Assembly: GCA_031278075.1 (NCBI GenBank)
Contig: JAITLE010000028.1
Location: forward strand, 1-17,066
Length of the DNA stretch: 17,066 bases
DNA from: Bifidobacteriaceae bacterium
GTDB taxonomy: Bacteria; Actinomycetota; Actinomycetes; Actinomycetales; WQXJ01
Reading direction: 5' to 3'
In this document: one piece after another, positions 6,073 to 13,043 of the stretch
Layout of the letters: each line of letters begins with the position of its first letter
Position numbering within the stretch: position 1 is the first letter of the stretch
Program-made: the position numbers and the translations under genes
The notes under the pieces: model-generated
Seen by the model: the letters and a program-made list of their open reading frames with translations, nothing else
Database searches by the model: none
Told to the model about the DNA's origin: nothing

Positions 6073-8340
6073 CTACAGGACAGTGACCGAGACGACTCCC
6101 TTGTAGGAACCCGGTGTCACGCTCGACGGGATCTTGTAGGACAGCTCGCCGCCCAGGGACGCGACGCCGCGGGAGGACCCGGCCGGCGACGATCCGAACT
6201 CAGTGCCAGCCACGAACCCGACGCCCGCGGCGACCGGCGCGCCTGCCGTCACCACCTGGCCCTCAGCCGTCGACAACACCGCTGGAGCGATGCCCAAGGC
6301 CTTGCCGTCGACTTGCTGCGGACCGGTCAGGTACTGTCCGGCGGTGATGGTCGCGTCCCAGCCGACGCTCGCTCCCGGACGGGTGTCCTCGACCTTGACA
6401 GCGGGAAGATCCCCAGACCCGACGATCCATGCCCGGTCGGCGCTCAGCGCGGCGTCATACAAGGTCACCGACGTGGCCGAGAACTCGACGCCCAGGCCGC
6501 CGGCGATCTGCGGGATCTCCAGCTCGACGTCGATGTCGCCGTCCTGCGTGTAGCACGCCGGCGCGGCGGCGTACCACTGCGGCACGGCGTTGTCGATCGG
6601 CTGCTGCGCGGCGTCGGACACCCAACGGAACTTGGCGTGGTCGACAGCCTCGCTCAGCGTGGCGTCGTAAACCGGGCCCCACCAGGTCAGCGCGTAGGAG
6701 GTGTACTTGGTGTAGGGATACTTGTTGCCGAAGCTGTCGCGACCGCCCTGCACCACGCGGCTGATCAGCTCGGCGCCAGAGAAGCTGCCCTCGGTCAGCG
6801 CCACTAGTTTGCCGTCCTCGCGGGCGTGCTTGGCGATGATGTTGAGGGACGCCACGAACATTTGCTCGAGTTTAGCGGTCTGGCCGGTGTACGGGTGGTA
6901 CTGGTGACCGGTGCCGTTCTCCCAATAGTTGTCCAAGCCGTACAGGTCGACGTAGTCGGCGCCCGGGAAGCCCTCCGACCACTTGCGCCAGAGCTGGTCC
7001 TCGAACCGGGATGTGCCCGTCACCGGATCACGCACGAACCAGGCGTCGAATTCGGTGCTGACAGTCTCGGAGACCGCACCCGTCACCGGGTCGATGTCGA
7101 GCGGGATGCCCTGGAAGTTGATGATCACCGGCTCGTCCCATTGAGGCGAGCTGGCGTCGAGCGTCTGGGCTAGATCGTAGGCCGCCTGCACGTCGGCATG
7201 TGCCTTGGCCATTGTGGCCGCGTCCCAGCCACCCATGTTGAAGCAAAACTGCTGACCGTTCCATTCGAAGCACCACGGGGTGCCGACCTTGCCGTCGATG
7301 TACTTGTCGACGACGTCCTTCTTCGTCGGGTTGTCCTTCAGATCCTGGTAGAGGACCGAGGGCTCGCCGAGGCGAGACCGGTCAGGGGAGATCGCGTATA
7401 GGAAGTTGTGCACGCCGTTGTCACGGAAATAGTCCACGGTGTACTTCCACAGCTCAGTGAACTCGGCGATCTCGGCCGGGCGCCAGCCCCGCTCCATGTC
7501 GTCGATGCCCCACCAGAACCAGTCGCCCGAGTGCTCGTGATACGGCCGCAAGATGATCGGCACGTATTCGCCGTTGGCGTCCTTGAGCAGTTCGTTGAAG
7601 TCGATGTAGGCGTCGAGCCACGAGTCGTAGCGGGAGTTGAGCTCGCCGCCGGGCAACACCATGCTGGTGGCCGTCCCGGTGGAGTGGCTCGGCCAGCGCC
7701 CGGGCTTGTACAGGTTGTTGTCGTAGACGCCGTAGGTCACGGGGTTGACGGAGTGGATCGAGATCGTGTTGACGCCGTCCCACGAGGCGCCCTCGATGAT
7801 CCATTCAGCCACGTCCGAGACGGGGATGCCGTCGATCGTCGCGCCGGTGTAGACGTACTTCGCGGAACCGGATCCGGCGCCCGCGTCGACGTTGGAGTTG
7901 GTGTACGCCGCCGGCCGCCCGTCGCCCGCCGCAGAACCCCAGTCGTCGTTGTCGTTCTTCAACTCGATGTGGCCGATATCCCAACCGAACACGCCCGGAT
8001 ACACCCCGACCGCCTCATGGACCGCCGACACGCCGTAATCATGCGACGGGTCCTGGTTGCCGAGGCTGTTGACCGAGTTGGCCGCCTGGTCCTGCTGGTG
8101 GGCGTACATCATGAAGTCGCCCGCGCTGTAGTACATGTTTTGGAACAGATTGACTGTCGCCTCGGTGGCGTCCTCGTCGATCGGCATGACCTCGTCACCA
8201 CAGTCGACACGCGAGTGGATCGGGTCGTCCGCGACCGCCGGCGCCGCGCTGAACAGGCACAACCCGGCCCCGCTCAGCGCCGCGGTGGACACCGCCGCCA
8301 CAAGCCGCATGCGGCCTGTGGGACGCGAAGAAACTCTCAT
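6073..8340 (-). CDS. Secreted GH26 glycoside hydrolase with C-terminal WxL-like module (GH26-2)
   Basis: A 755-residue exported hydrolase. AAGGAGG lies 10 bases before the ATG at 8340. The signal peptide spans about 1-37, with cleavage near AVA/DD. The GH26 domain spans about 58-595. It contains RPYHEHSGDWFWWG with the predicted acid/base E269, the block SPDRSRLGEPS shared with GH26-1, and LVALTEG with the predicted nucleophile E517. Residues 600-615 hold the acidic motif DGDIDVELEIP. The WxL-like module (about 616-755) contains VEDTRPGASVGWDA, an LGIAPAVL block and a terminal GSYKGVVSVTVL; this module is closer to that of GH26-3 than to GH26-1, whereas the catalytic domain is closer to GH26-1. 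C357 and C366 flank a short insertion and may form a disulfide. Mannan and beta-1,3-xylan are both possible substrates. Confidence 0.9.
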   Translation of the reverse strand: MRVSSRPTGRMRLVAAVSTAALSGAGLCLFSAAPAVADDPIHSRVDCGDEVMPIDEDATEATVNLFQNMYYSAGDFMMYAHQQDQAANSVNSLGNQDPSHDYGVSAVHEAVGVYPGVFGWDIGHIELKNDNDDWGSAAGDGRPAAYTNSNVDAGAGSGSAKYVYTGATIDGIPVSDVAEWIIEGASWDGVNTISIHSVNPVTYGVYDNNLYKPGRWPSHSTGTATSMVLPGGELNSRYDSWLDAYIDFNELLKDANGEYVPIILRPYHEHSGDWFWWGIDDMERGWRPAEIAEFTELWKYTVDYFRDNGVHNFLYAISPDRSRLGEPSVLYQDLKDNPTKKDVVDKYIDGKVGTPWCFEWNGQQFCFNMGGWDAATMAKAHADVQAAYDLAQTLDASSPQWDEPVIINFQGIPLDIDPVTGAVSETVSTEFDAWFVRDPVTGTSRFEDQLWRKWSEGFPGADYVDLYGLDNYWENGTGHQYHPYTGQTAKLEQMFVASLNIIAKHAREDGKLVALTEGSFSGAELISRVVQGGRDSFGNKYPYTKYTSYALTWWGPVYDATLSEAVDHAKFRWVSDAAQQPIDNAVPQWYAAAPACYTQDGDIDVELEIPQIAGGLGVEFSATSVTLYDAALSADRAWIVGSGDLPAVKVEDTRPGASVGWDATITAGQYLTGPQQVDGKALGIAPAVLSTAEGQVVTAGAPVAAGVGFVAGTEFGSSPAGSSRGVASLGGELSYKIPSSVTPGSYKGVVSVTVL

Positions 8341-8406
8341 AGCTCGAAGACCTCCTTGTTCTCGAAGTATGCAGCGGCCGCAGCCGCGCGACCGTCTCAC
8401 GTGTCC

Positions 8407-8435
8407 AGGCTAGCGAGATGCGCCCTGAAACTCAA
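8407..8435 (-). promoter_or_regulatory. Promoter of GH26-2
   Basis: On the minus strand TTGAGT (8430-8435) and TAGCCT (8407-8412) are 17 bases apart. This predicts a start near 8400 and a leader of about 60 bases. The -35 box overlaps the operator-like site at 8432-8443, which suits repression by steric exclusion. Confidence 0.5.
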
Positions 8436-8443
8436 CCGGTAAA
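8432..8443. promoter_or_regulatory. Operator-like site over the GH26-2 -35 box
   Basis: TCAACCGGTAAA matches the TGAACCGGTTCA palindrome at 9 of 12 positions and keeps the central AACCGGT. It overlaps the predicted -35 hexamer, as the 12878-12889 site does at GH26-3. A second, perfect copy lies 87 bases further upstream. Confidence 0.5.
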
Positions 8444-8469
8444 GTGCATGACTTTGGACGATTTTCGCC

Positions 8470-8506
8470 GGTCAGCGCGCGCCGTCGCCGGCGCACGCCT
8501 CTGACC
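8470..8506 (-). terminator. Hairpin downstream of the DUF916 gene
   Basis: The outer arms GGTCAG (8470-8475) and CTGACC (8501-8506) and inner arms of 8 pairs (one G-U) form a bulged stem. It begins about 22 bases after the DUF916 stop codon on the minus strand. Position and symmetry suggest termination; there is no U-tract. Confidence 0.5.
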
Positions 8507-8518
8507 TGAGACTTTGGC

Positions 8519-8530
8519 TGAACCGGTTCA
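8519..8530. promoter_or_regulatory. Perfect operator palindrome TGAACCGGTTCA upstream of GH26-2
   Basis: An exact 12-base palindrome, identical to the core at 2847-2858. It straddles the stop codon of the DUF916 gene (8528-8530) and lies 179 bases upstream of the GH26-2 start. With the site at 8432 it forms a pair, as at the other GH26 genes. Confidence 0.7.
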
Positions 8531-10009
8531 TGGCGCTGCCTCCTCGGTCTCGGCCACCGCGTCCGCGACGTCCGCCGCGTCCACCGGCACGGCATCGGCC
8601 ACCGCACCCCCACCGGCCACCGCGTCCCCACCGGCCACCGCGCCCTCGACGTCCGCCGCGTCCGCCGGCACGGCATCGGCCACCGCGTCCCCACCGGCCA
8701 CCGCGTCCCCACCGGCCACCGCGTCCTCGACACCCGCCGCGTCCGCCGGCGCCGTACCGTCCACCGCGTCCGCGACGTCCACCGCGTCCCCACCGGCCAC
8801 CGCGTCCCCACCGGCCACCGCGTCCCCACCGGCCACCGCGTCCGCCGGCACGGCATCGGCCACCGCCTCCCCACCGGCCGCCCCGTCTCGACTCGCCTCA
8901 CGCTTCGCTTGCCGTTTGGCGATCTTCGCCACCATGCGCCGCTCGCGCCGAGCGCGGAAGACGCGCCGCCAGATCGCGCGGATGATCAGCGCGAAGATGA
9001 TCAAGACGACGCCGAGGGGCAGCCACGGGATGATCCAGACTTCGACCGTCCGGCTGACGGTGGGGACGGCGATGTCGGAATGCGGCACCTCGCCGGCCAC
9101 CAAATGGACGGTGTAGGTGTGCTTGCCGAAGCCCCAGAGCTGCGCGAAGTAGGGGCTCCGCGCCCAGGCCCCCGACTCGTCCACCGGCCGCGCGCTCAAC
9201 GTGACCGACGACCCGGGCAGGAGTTCCGGGGTCTCCTGCGGGTCCAGTCCGTCGAATCGCGCGGTCTTGAACAGGTAGTCCGCCACCACCTGGGTCACCA
9301 CCCGCGCCTCGACGCGCACGTTGCCGGTGTTGGTGACGGTGAAGTTCAGCCCGACCTCGGCGGGCAGCGGATTCCACCACGGCGCCAGCCGAACCGGCGT
9401 GATCTCGCTGATCGCGAGCGACGGCGCCAACTCGCCGGGGACACGCAGGTGGATGCGCAAGCCGACTCGCATGTCGACCACGAACTGCTCCCCCTCGGCG
9501 CTGGCGACCTGCGCCAAGGTGGTGAAGATGGCGCCGTCGTAGTCCCCTGGCGTCGCGCCCACCGGCACTTGGATGGTGAACGGGATCTGCACCTCGCCGT
9601 ACGGCTCGATCGTCACCTCGTCCCGCGTCGGCGCTATCCACGTCCCGAACGAGCCGTCCTCCGCCCGGCCCGGCGGGGCCGAGTACTTGCCGTCATGGGT
9701 CAAGACCGCCTCTTGGCCGTAGATCGCGATGGTCTGCTCCTGGCTCGTGAGGCTCTCCACGACCATCACATCGGCCACCGCCTCGCCGGCCGCCGCCTCG
9801 AACTCATAGGCCGAGCGCGGGTTGTCCACCGTCGAGTCGGCCGGCCTGATCCGCCACTTGTTGGTGGCGCCCGCGTCGGCGCTCGGCGCGGGGGACGGGG
9901 AGGGCGTGGGAGTCTCCGCCGCCTGGACGCCAGCCAGCGCGAGGGGGCCGCTCGACGCCAACACCACCGCCGCGATCAACGCTCCGAGGGTTACCAAGGT
10001 CCGGCGCAC
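8528..10009 (-). CDS. DUF916 (WxL-interacting) membrane protein with repetitive cytoplasmic tail
   Basis: A 493-residue membrane protein of the DUF916/DUF3324 (WxL-interacting protein) type. The GTG at 10009 is preferred to the ATG at 10051: AGAAGAGG lies 6 bases before it, and the predicted transcription start falls downstream of the ATG. The signal peptide spans about 1-30. The DUF916-like domain spans about 50-190, with W52RIRPADST, PFTIQVPVGATPGDYDGAIFT and RVGLRIHLRVPG. A second Ig-like domain, about 195-320, includes LNFTVTNTGNVRV. One transmembrane segment (about 325-346) is followed by a basic stop-transfer stretch (RRVFRARRERR). The cytoplasmic tail (about 375-493) is built of DAVAGG-type repeats, which I do not know from typical family members. 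In Firmicutes these proteins bind WxL proteins and the wall; here the partners would be the flanking GH26 proteins. Confidence 0.85.
   Translation of the reverse strand: MRRTLVTLGALIAAVVLASSGPLALAGVQAAETPTPSPSPAPSADAGATNKWRIRPADSTVDNPRSAYEFEAAAGEAVADVMVVESLTSQEQTIAIYGQEAVLTHDGKYSAPPGRAEDGSFGTWIAPTRDEVTIEPYGEVQIPFTIQVPVGATPGDYDGAIFTTLAQVASAEGEQFVVDMRVGLRIHLRVPGELAPSLAISEITPVRLAPWWNPLPAEVGLNFTVTNTGNVRVEARVVTQVVADYLFKTARFDGLDPQETPELLPGSSVTLSARPVDESGAWARSPYFAQLWGFGKHTYTVHLVAGEVPHSDIAVPTVSRTVEVWIIPWLPLGVVLIIFALIIRAIWRRVFRARRERRMVAKIAKRQAKREASRDGAAGGEAVADAVPADAVAGGDAVAGGDAVAGGDAVDVADAVDGTAPADAAGVEDAVAGGDAVAGGDAVADAVPADAADVEGAVAGGDAVAGGGAVADAVPVDAADVADAVAETEEAAP
8543..8872. repeat. Coding 18-bp tandem repeats (DAVAGG units)
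   Basis: The 3' end of the DUF916 gene consists of imperfect 18-base units on the plus strand built around CCACCGGCCACCGCGTCC, each encoding GGDAVA. They occur in short runs separated by longer units encoding DAVADAVPADAADVE-like segments, so there is also a higher-order duplication. The unit is a multiple of three, so copy-number change would alter length but not reading frame. Confidence 0.85.
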
Positions 10010-10034
10010 GGCGCACCTCTTCTCTCGTCTTAGG

Positions 10035-10046
10035 GGACTCGGTTCA
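10035..10046. promoter_or_regulatory. Degenerate operator-like site at the DUF916 promoter
   Basis: Read on the minus strand, TGAACCGAGTCC matches the palindrome TGAACCGGTTCA at 9 of 12 positions, with one half perfect. It covers the predicted transcription start near 10043. It is the weakest member of the set apart from 2724. Confidence 0.4.
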
Positions 10047-10049
10047 GCC

Positions 10050-10079
10050 ATTCGACCCCGGCCAGGTGCGCCGTGTCAA
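10050..10079 (-). promoter_or_regulatory. Promoter of the DUF916 gene
   Basis: On the minus strand a perfect TTGACA (10074-10079) lies 18 bases from TCGAAT (10050-10055), predicting a start near 10043. The -10 box is poor (no A at position 2). This position places the ATG at 10051 upstream of the transcript and supports the GTG start at 10009 with a leader of about 34 bases. Confidence 0.5.
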
Positions 10080-10219
10080 GAGCTTTATCGGTTTTGCGCG
10101 ATCTCGTCTAGGCGTCGCGGACGGCGCGTCCCCCGGCGCACGGGCGGGCCGACCTTACGACACTCGTTCGGTTAAGCGCTTGTTCAGCTATCAGCTGCTT
10201 TCGGTCAGTTGAATCCGGC

Positions 10220-10253
10220 GGTTCGGCTGGGTCGCGGCTGACCCAGCCGAACC
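10220..10253 (-). terminator. Terminator of GH26-3
   Basis: Perfect 14-base arms (10220-10233 and 10240-10253) enclose a 6-base loop. The hairpin begins 18 bases after the GH26-3 stop codon on the minus strand. There is no U-tract. Confidence 0.75.
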
Positions 10254-10271
10254 TGCGCGGGTCAGCCTGCC

Positions 10272-12692
10272 TCACAGGACAGTGACCGAGACCACCCCCC
10301 GATACGAGCCCGGAGTGACCGAGGCCGGCACTTTGAACGAGAGCTGGCCGCCCAGCGACGCCACGCCGCGCGACGAGCCGGCGGGCGAGGAGCCGAACTC
10401 TGTCCCGTCCACGAAGCCGACTCCGGCGGCCACCGGCGCCCCGGCGGTCACCACCTGGCCCTCAGCGGTGGCCAGCACCTCAGGGGCGATCCCCAGCGCG
10501 CTGCCGGCCACTTGGGTTCCGGGCCCGATCAGGTGCTCGCCGGCCGTGATGGTGGCATCCCAGCCTTGGCTGGCTCCGGGCCGGGTGTCTTCCACCGTGA
10601 CGGCCGGGAGCTCCCCCGACCCGATGATGGACGCCTTGTCAGCGCTCAGAGAGACATCGCCAAGGGTCACCTGCGTGGCGGAGAAGGTCAGTCCGAGCCC
10701 GCCGGGGAACTCCGGGATCTCCAGTTCGACCTCGATGTCGCCGAACGAGAAATTGTTCCTGGTGGAGAACCGCGGCAGATCGGCGGCGCCGATGCTGCTG
10801 GCGTAATGTTCGGCCATCGCCGCGGTGGTGTTGTAGTTCCATGTCCGCTGGCCCCAAGGCATGGTCAGGGTCCAGTTCGGCTGCGCGGCGGCCTCGGCCG
10901 CGCTTTGGAAGGTGAACGTCTCGCCGATGATCATCGGTTTGCCGTCCGCTTCGGCGATCGCCTTGGCCTGGTCATAGCGCCGTTGCGAGTAGCCCTCCGC
11001 GTCGTAGAAGTCGACGGACAGGATGTCGTAATAGTCGGCGCCCGGGCTGAAGGTGCTCCAGTTGTTGGCGTCGTATTCGGCCAAACCGCCTTCGAGCCCC
11101 TCGTAACGGTCGAACTTGGCGTCGCCGTCCGCGTAGCCGTAATCGTCGGGCAGGTCTTGGACGTTCCACACCCAAAGGATGTTGCTCAAGCCCTTCACAT
11201 CCTCCATGTAGTCATGGAACATGCGGAACAATCCGGCTGTGCCGTCGAGGCCGGGCCGGCCGCCCCACCAGAACACGTGCTGGTTCATCTCATGGAACGG
11301 GCGCAGCATCACGGTCACACCGGCGTCTTCGAGTTGCTGCAGGTACCGCGCGTATTCGTCCATCCGCAGCTTCCAGTTGGCGTTCAAAGCGGAGCCGTCC
11401 GTCATCAGCTCCGTCCACTGGTCGGCATAGAGGAATGAATAGATGCGGTTCGGGCTGGGCAGCGTCTCATGCGCCTGGTCCCCGCCCCAGTTCCCTTGGA
11501 CTTCTTGAGCCACGGTGTACTGCGGGGGCGACACATGGAACATGATCTGCACCATGTTCCCGTTGTTCCACTGACGGATGACCTCGTTGATCATGTTCTG
11601 GCGGTAATTGACGGTGCTGCCGGTCAGGAAATCCGCGCTGTAGAGCCCTGGATACACGCCGAATTCGTTCGCGACGCGCTGGTGCAAGGAGTCGGCGTTG
11701 GCGGGGTTCGAGTAGGACCCGTCGTGGTGCATCGCCGCGACGTGGCCGTCGCCGGTCAGGTCGTTCAAGTAGTCGACGATGTCGACCGCTGGCGCCAGGT
11801 CGCTGACCGTCACGTTGATGGTCGCATCCACGTCGACGGTGAAGGTCCGGCCCTCGAAGTAGAGCTTGACCTGGTCCACCGCCACGTCGGTGGCGCCGTT
11901 CGCGAGGAAGTCGCCCTTCGGCGCGAACCGGTCGAAGTTGGGCAGCACGGTCGGGTCAGACGAGGTGTAGGCCACCTGGACGATTCTCGCCCCGGCCGGC
12001 AGGGTCGCCACAGCGTTCAGCACGGTGACGATGTTGGTCGCCCCGGCCGCGCTGACCACCGCATCGTCGAACGAGACGGTGGGCTGGACCGGCAGTTCGT
12101 CGAAGCCCAGGATGAACTCGTCGAAGATGATCTCGCCGCCGGCGCCGCTCTCTAGCTGGTTGACATAGATCGCGAAGCTGGTGATGCGAGTGGTGTCGAG
12201 CGTCCCCGTGCCTTCCTTGCGCACGAAGTTCGCGATCGGGACTTGCAGGTGCTGCGGCTGGGTCGACGTGGCGTCGAAGCCCGCGAAGCTGTTCAGGTGG
12301 AACTCGTAGGAGGCCCCGTCTGAGAGCTGCAGCAGGATGTCTTGGCCGGAAGCGTCGTTCTGGATCCAGAAGTCCACCTGGGTCAGGCCCGGCCAATAGC
12401 CCGAGACCGACTTCGAGCGACCCGAATAGCCGTTCGAATAGCTGTAGGTGAACTTCAGGGCGTTCCCCAGATCGCCGCCGAACGGCGAGGCGACAAGAGT
12501 CGCCGAGTTCTGACCGCCGTTCGTGTTGCGGCTGTAGGCCGACGCGAGGGCGGCGTCGTCCGCGTACGCGAACGAGTCGAGGACGATTGAATAGGGTGGG
12601 TCGGCGGCGTTGGCCGGCACGCTCACCAGCCCGATCAGGCCGGCCGCCGTGGCGGCCATGACGGCCGCGCTGAGTTTCTTGTTCGCCTTCAT
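10272..12692 (-). CDS. Secreted CBM-like/GH26 hydrolase with C-terminal WxL-like module (GH26-3)
   Basis: An 806-residue exported hydrolase. AAGGAG lies 8 bases before the ATG at 12692, and the signal peptide (MKANKK, hydrophobic core) is cleaved near ANA/AD at about residue 29. Residues about 33-198 form a beta-sandwich resembling carbohydrate-binding modules of the CBM11/CBM27/CIA30 type (VDFWIQND and a final GGEIIFDEFILGF). Residues about 203-297 look Ig-like. The GH26 domain (about 300-640) contains MLRPFHEMNQHVFWWGG with the predicted acid/base E468, and MIIGETF with the predicted nucleophile E591. This RPFHEMN form is closer to classical GH26 mannanases than the two paralogues are. The acidic motif GDIEVELEIPEFPGG (651-665) leads into the WxL-like module (about 666-806), which ends in SVTVL. 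It has its own promoter, two operator-like sites and a terminator. Confidence 0.9.
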   Translation of the reverse strand: MKANKKLSAAVMAATAAGLIGLVSVPANAADPPYSIVLDSFAYADDAALASAYSRNTNGGQNSATLVASPFGGDLGNALKFTYSYSNGYSGRSKSVSGYWPGLTQVDFWIQNDASGQDILLQLSDGASYEFHLNSFAGFDATSTQPQHLQVPIANFVRKEGTGTLDTTRITSFAIYVNQLESGAGGEIIFDEFILGFDELPVQPTVSFDDAVVSAAGATNIVTVLNAVATLPAGARIVQVAYTSSDPTVLPNFDRFAPKGDFLANGATDVAVDQVKLYFEGRTFTVDVDATINVTVSDLAPAVDIVDYLNDLTGDGHVAAMHHDGSYSNPANADSLHQRVANEFGVYPGLYSADFLTGSTVNYRQNMINEVIRQWNNGNMVQIMFHVSPPQYTVAQEVQGNWGGDQAHETLPSPNRIYSFLYADQWTELMTDGSALNANWKLRMDEYARYLQQLEDAGVTVMLRPFHEMNQHVFWWGGRPGLDGTAGLFRMFHDYMEDVKGLSNILWVWNVQDLPDDYGYADGDAKFDRYEGLEGGLAEYDANNWSTFSPGADYYDILSVDFYDAEGYSQRRYDQAKAIAEADGKPMIIGETFTFQSAAEAAAQPNWTLTMPWGQRTWNYNTTAAMAEHYASSIGAADLPRFSTRNNFSFGDIEVELEIPEFPGGLGLTFSATQVTLGDVSLSADKASIIGSGELPAVTVEDTRPGASQGWDATITAGEHLIGPGTQVAGSALGIAPEVLATAEGQVVTAGAPVAAGVGFVDGTEFGSSPAGSSRGVASLGGQLSFKVPASVTPGSYRGVVSVTVL

Positions 12693-12785
12693 ACAGATGG
12701 CTCCTTCGTCGTCTATCACAGACCCAAGGGGTCGAAGCGGGCACTGACACATGCCGAAGAGTGGCTGACAAGGAAGGAGGCGACA

Positions 12786-12866
12786 ATGCCCCCCCCCCCG
12801 CTGGATCCCCACTGGTGCGGCTACCTGCCGTGGCGCGTGATCTCCACCGACACCCCTCCAGCGTAG
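12786..12866 (+). CDS. Possible 26-residue peptide ORF beginning with a poly-C tract
   Basis: A very short frame reads MPPPPLDPHWCGYLPWRVIS and then six more residues. It has a strong ribosome-binding site, AAGGAAGGAGG, 5 bases before the ATG. The 11-C run directly after the start codon means that a gain or loss of C would change its frame. It runs antisense to the GH26-3 leader and ends over that gene's predicted -10 box. I see no promoter for it, and the purine-rich motif may be coincidental. Confidence 0.2.
   Translation: MPPPPLDPHWCGYLPWRVISTDTPPA
12789..12799. repeat. 11-base poly-C tract in the GH26-3 leader
   Basis: Eleven consecutive C on the plus strand, equal to 11 G in the GH26-3 transcript, 97-107 bases upstream of its start codon and inside the predicted leader. 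Runs of this length are prone to slippage and could alter leader structure. Sequencing error in the run length is possible. Confidence 0.7.
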
Positions 12867-12889
12867 GCGCGCGCCACTGAACCGGTCAA
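12860..12889 (-). promoter_or_regulatory. Promoter of GH26-3
   Basis: On the minus strand TTGACC (12884-12889) and TACGCT (12860-12865) are 18 bases apart, predicting a start near 12853 and a leader of about 160 bases. The -35 box forms one end of the operator-like sequence TTGACCGGTTCA, the same arrangement as at GH26-2. Confidence 0.55.
12878..12889. promoter_or_regulatory. Operator-like site over the GH26-3 -35 box
   Basis: TGAACCGGTCAA matches the palindrome TGAACCGGTTCA at 10 of 12 positions. It fully covers the predicted -35 hexamer, so a bound repressor would block RNA polymerase. Confidence 0.6.
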
Positions 12890-13003
12890 GCCCCTCTTGG
12901 ATCGGATCTTCTTCGAACCGCGGCCGGCCGCTCACCATCCCGGACGCCACCTGGTAGGCCGCAACGGGCCCCGCCGCCCGCGCCGATCTGAGGCGCCGCG
13001 AAC

Positions 13004-13015
13004 AGAACCGGTTCA
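13004..13015. promoter_or_regulatory. Distal operator-like site upstream of GH26-3
   Basis: AGAACCGGTTCA matches the palindrome at 11 of 12 positions, with a perfect 10-base dyad GAACCGGTTC. It lies between the xylB stop codon and the GH26-3 promoter, 126 bases from the site at 12878. The pairing could support looping. Confidence 0.65.
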
Positions 13016-13043
13016 GCTCACCTCGCGCAGCGCTGGCGAACGG

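Noticed and set aside
7408..8442. A 344-codon plus-strand open frame opposite GH26-2, and similar ones at 587-1300 and 8909-10033
   Set aside because: They mirror clear secreted-protein genes, have low-complexity V/R/D/H-rich translations, and no supporting start signals.
8543..8872. Regular short repeats that might be a CRISPR array
   Set aside because: The units are 18 bases with no unique spacers, and they encode an in-frame protein repeat at the end of the DUF916 gene.
10010..10051. ATG at 10051 as start of the DUF916 gene
   Set aside because: No ribosome-binding site precedes it, and it lies inside the predicted promoter. The GTG at 10009 has AGAAGAGG at the right distance.
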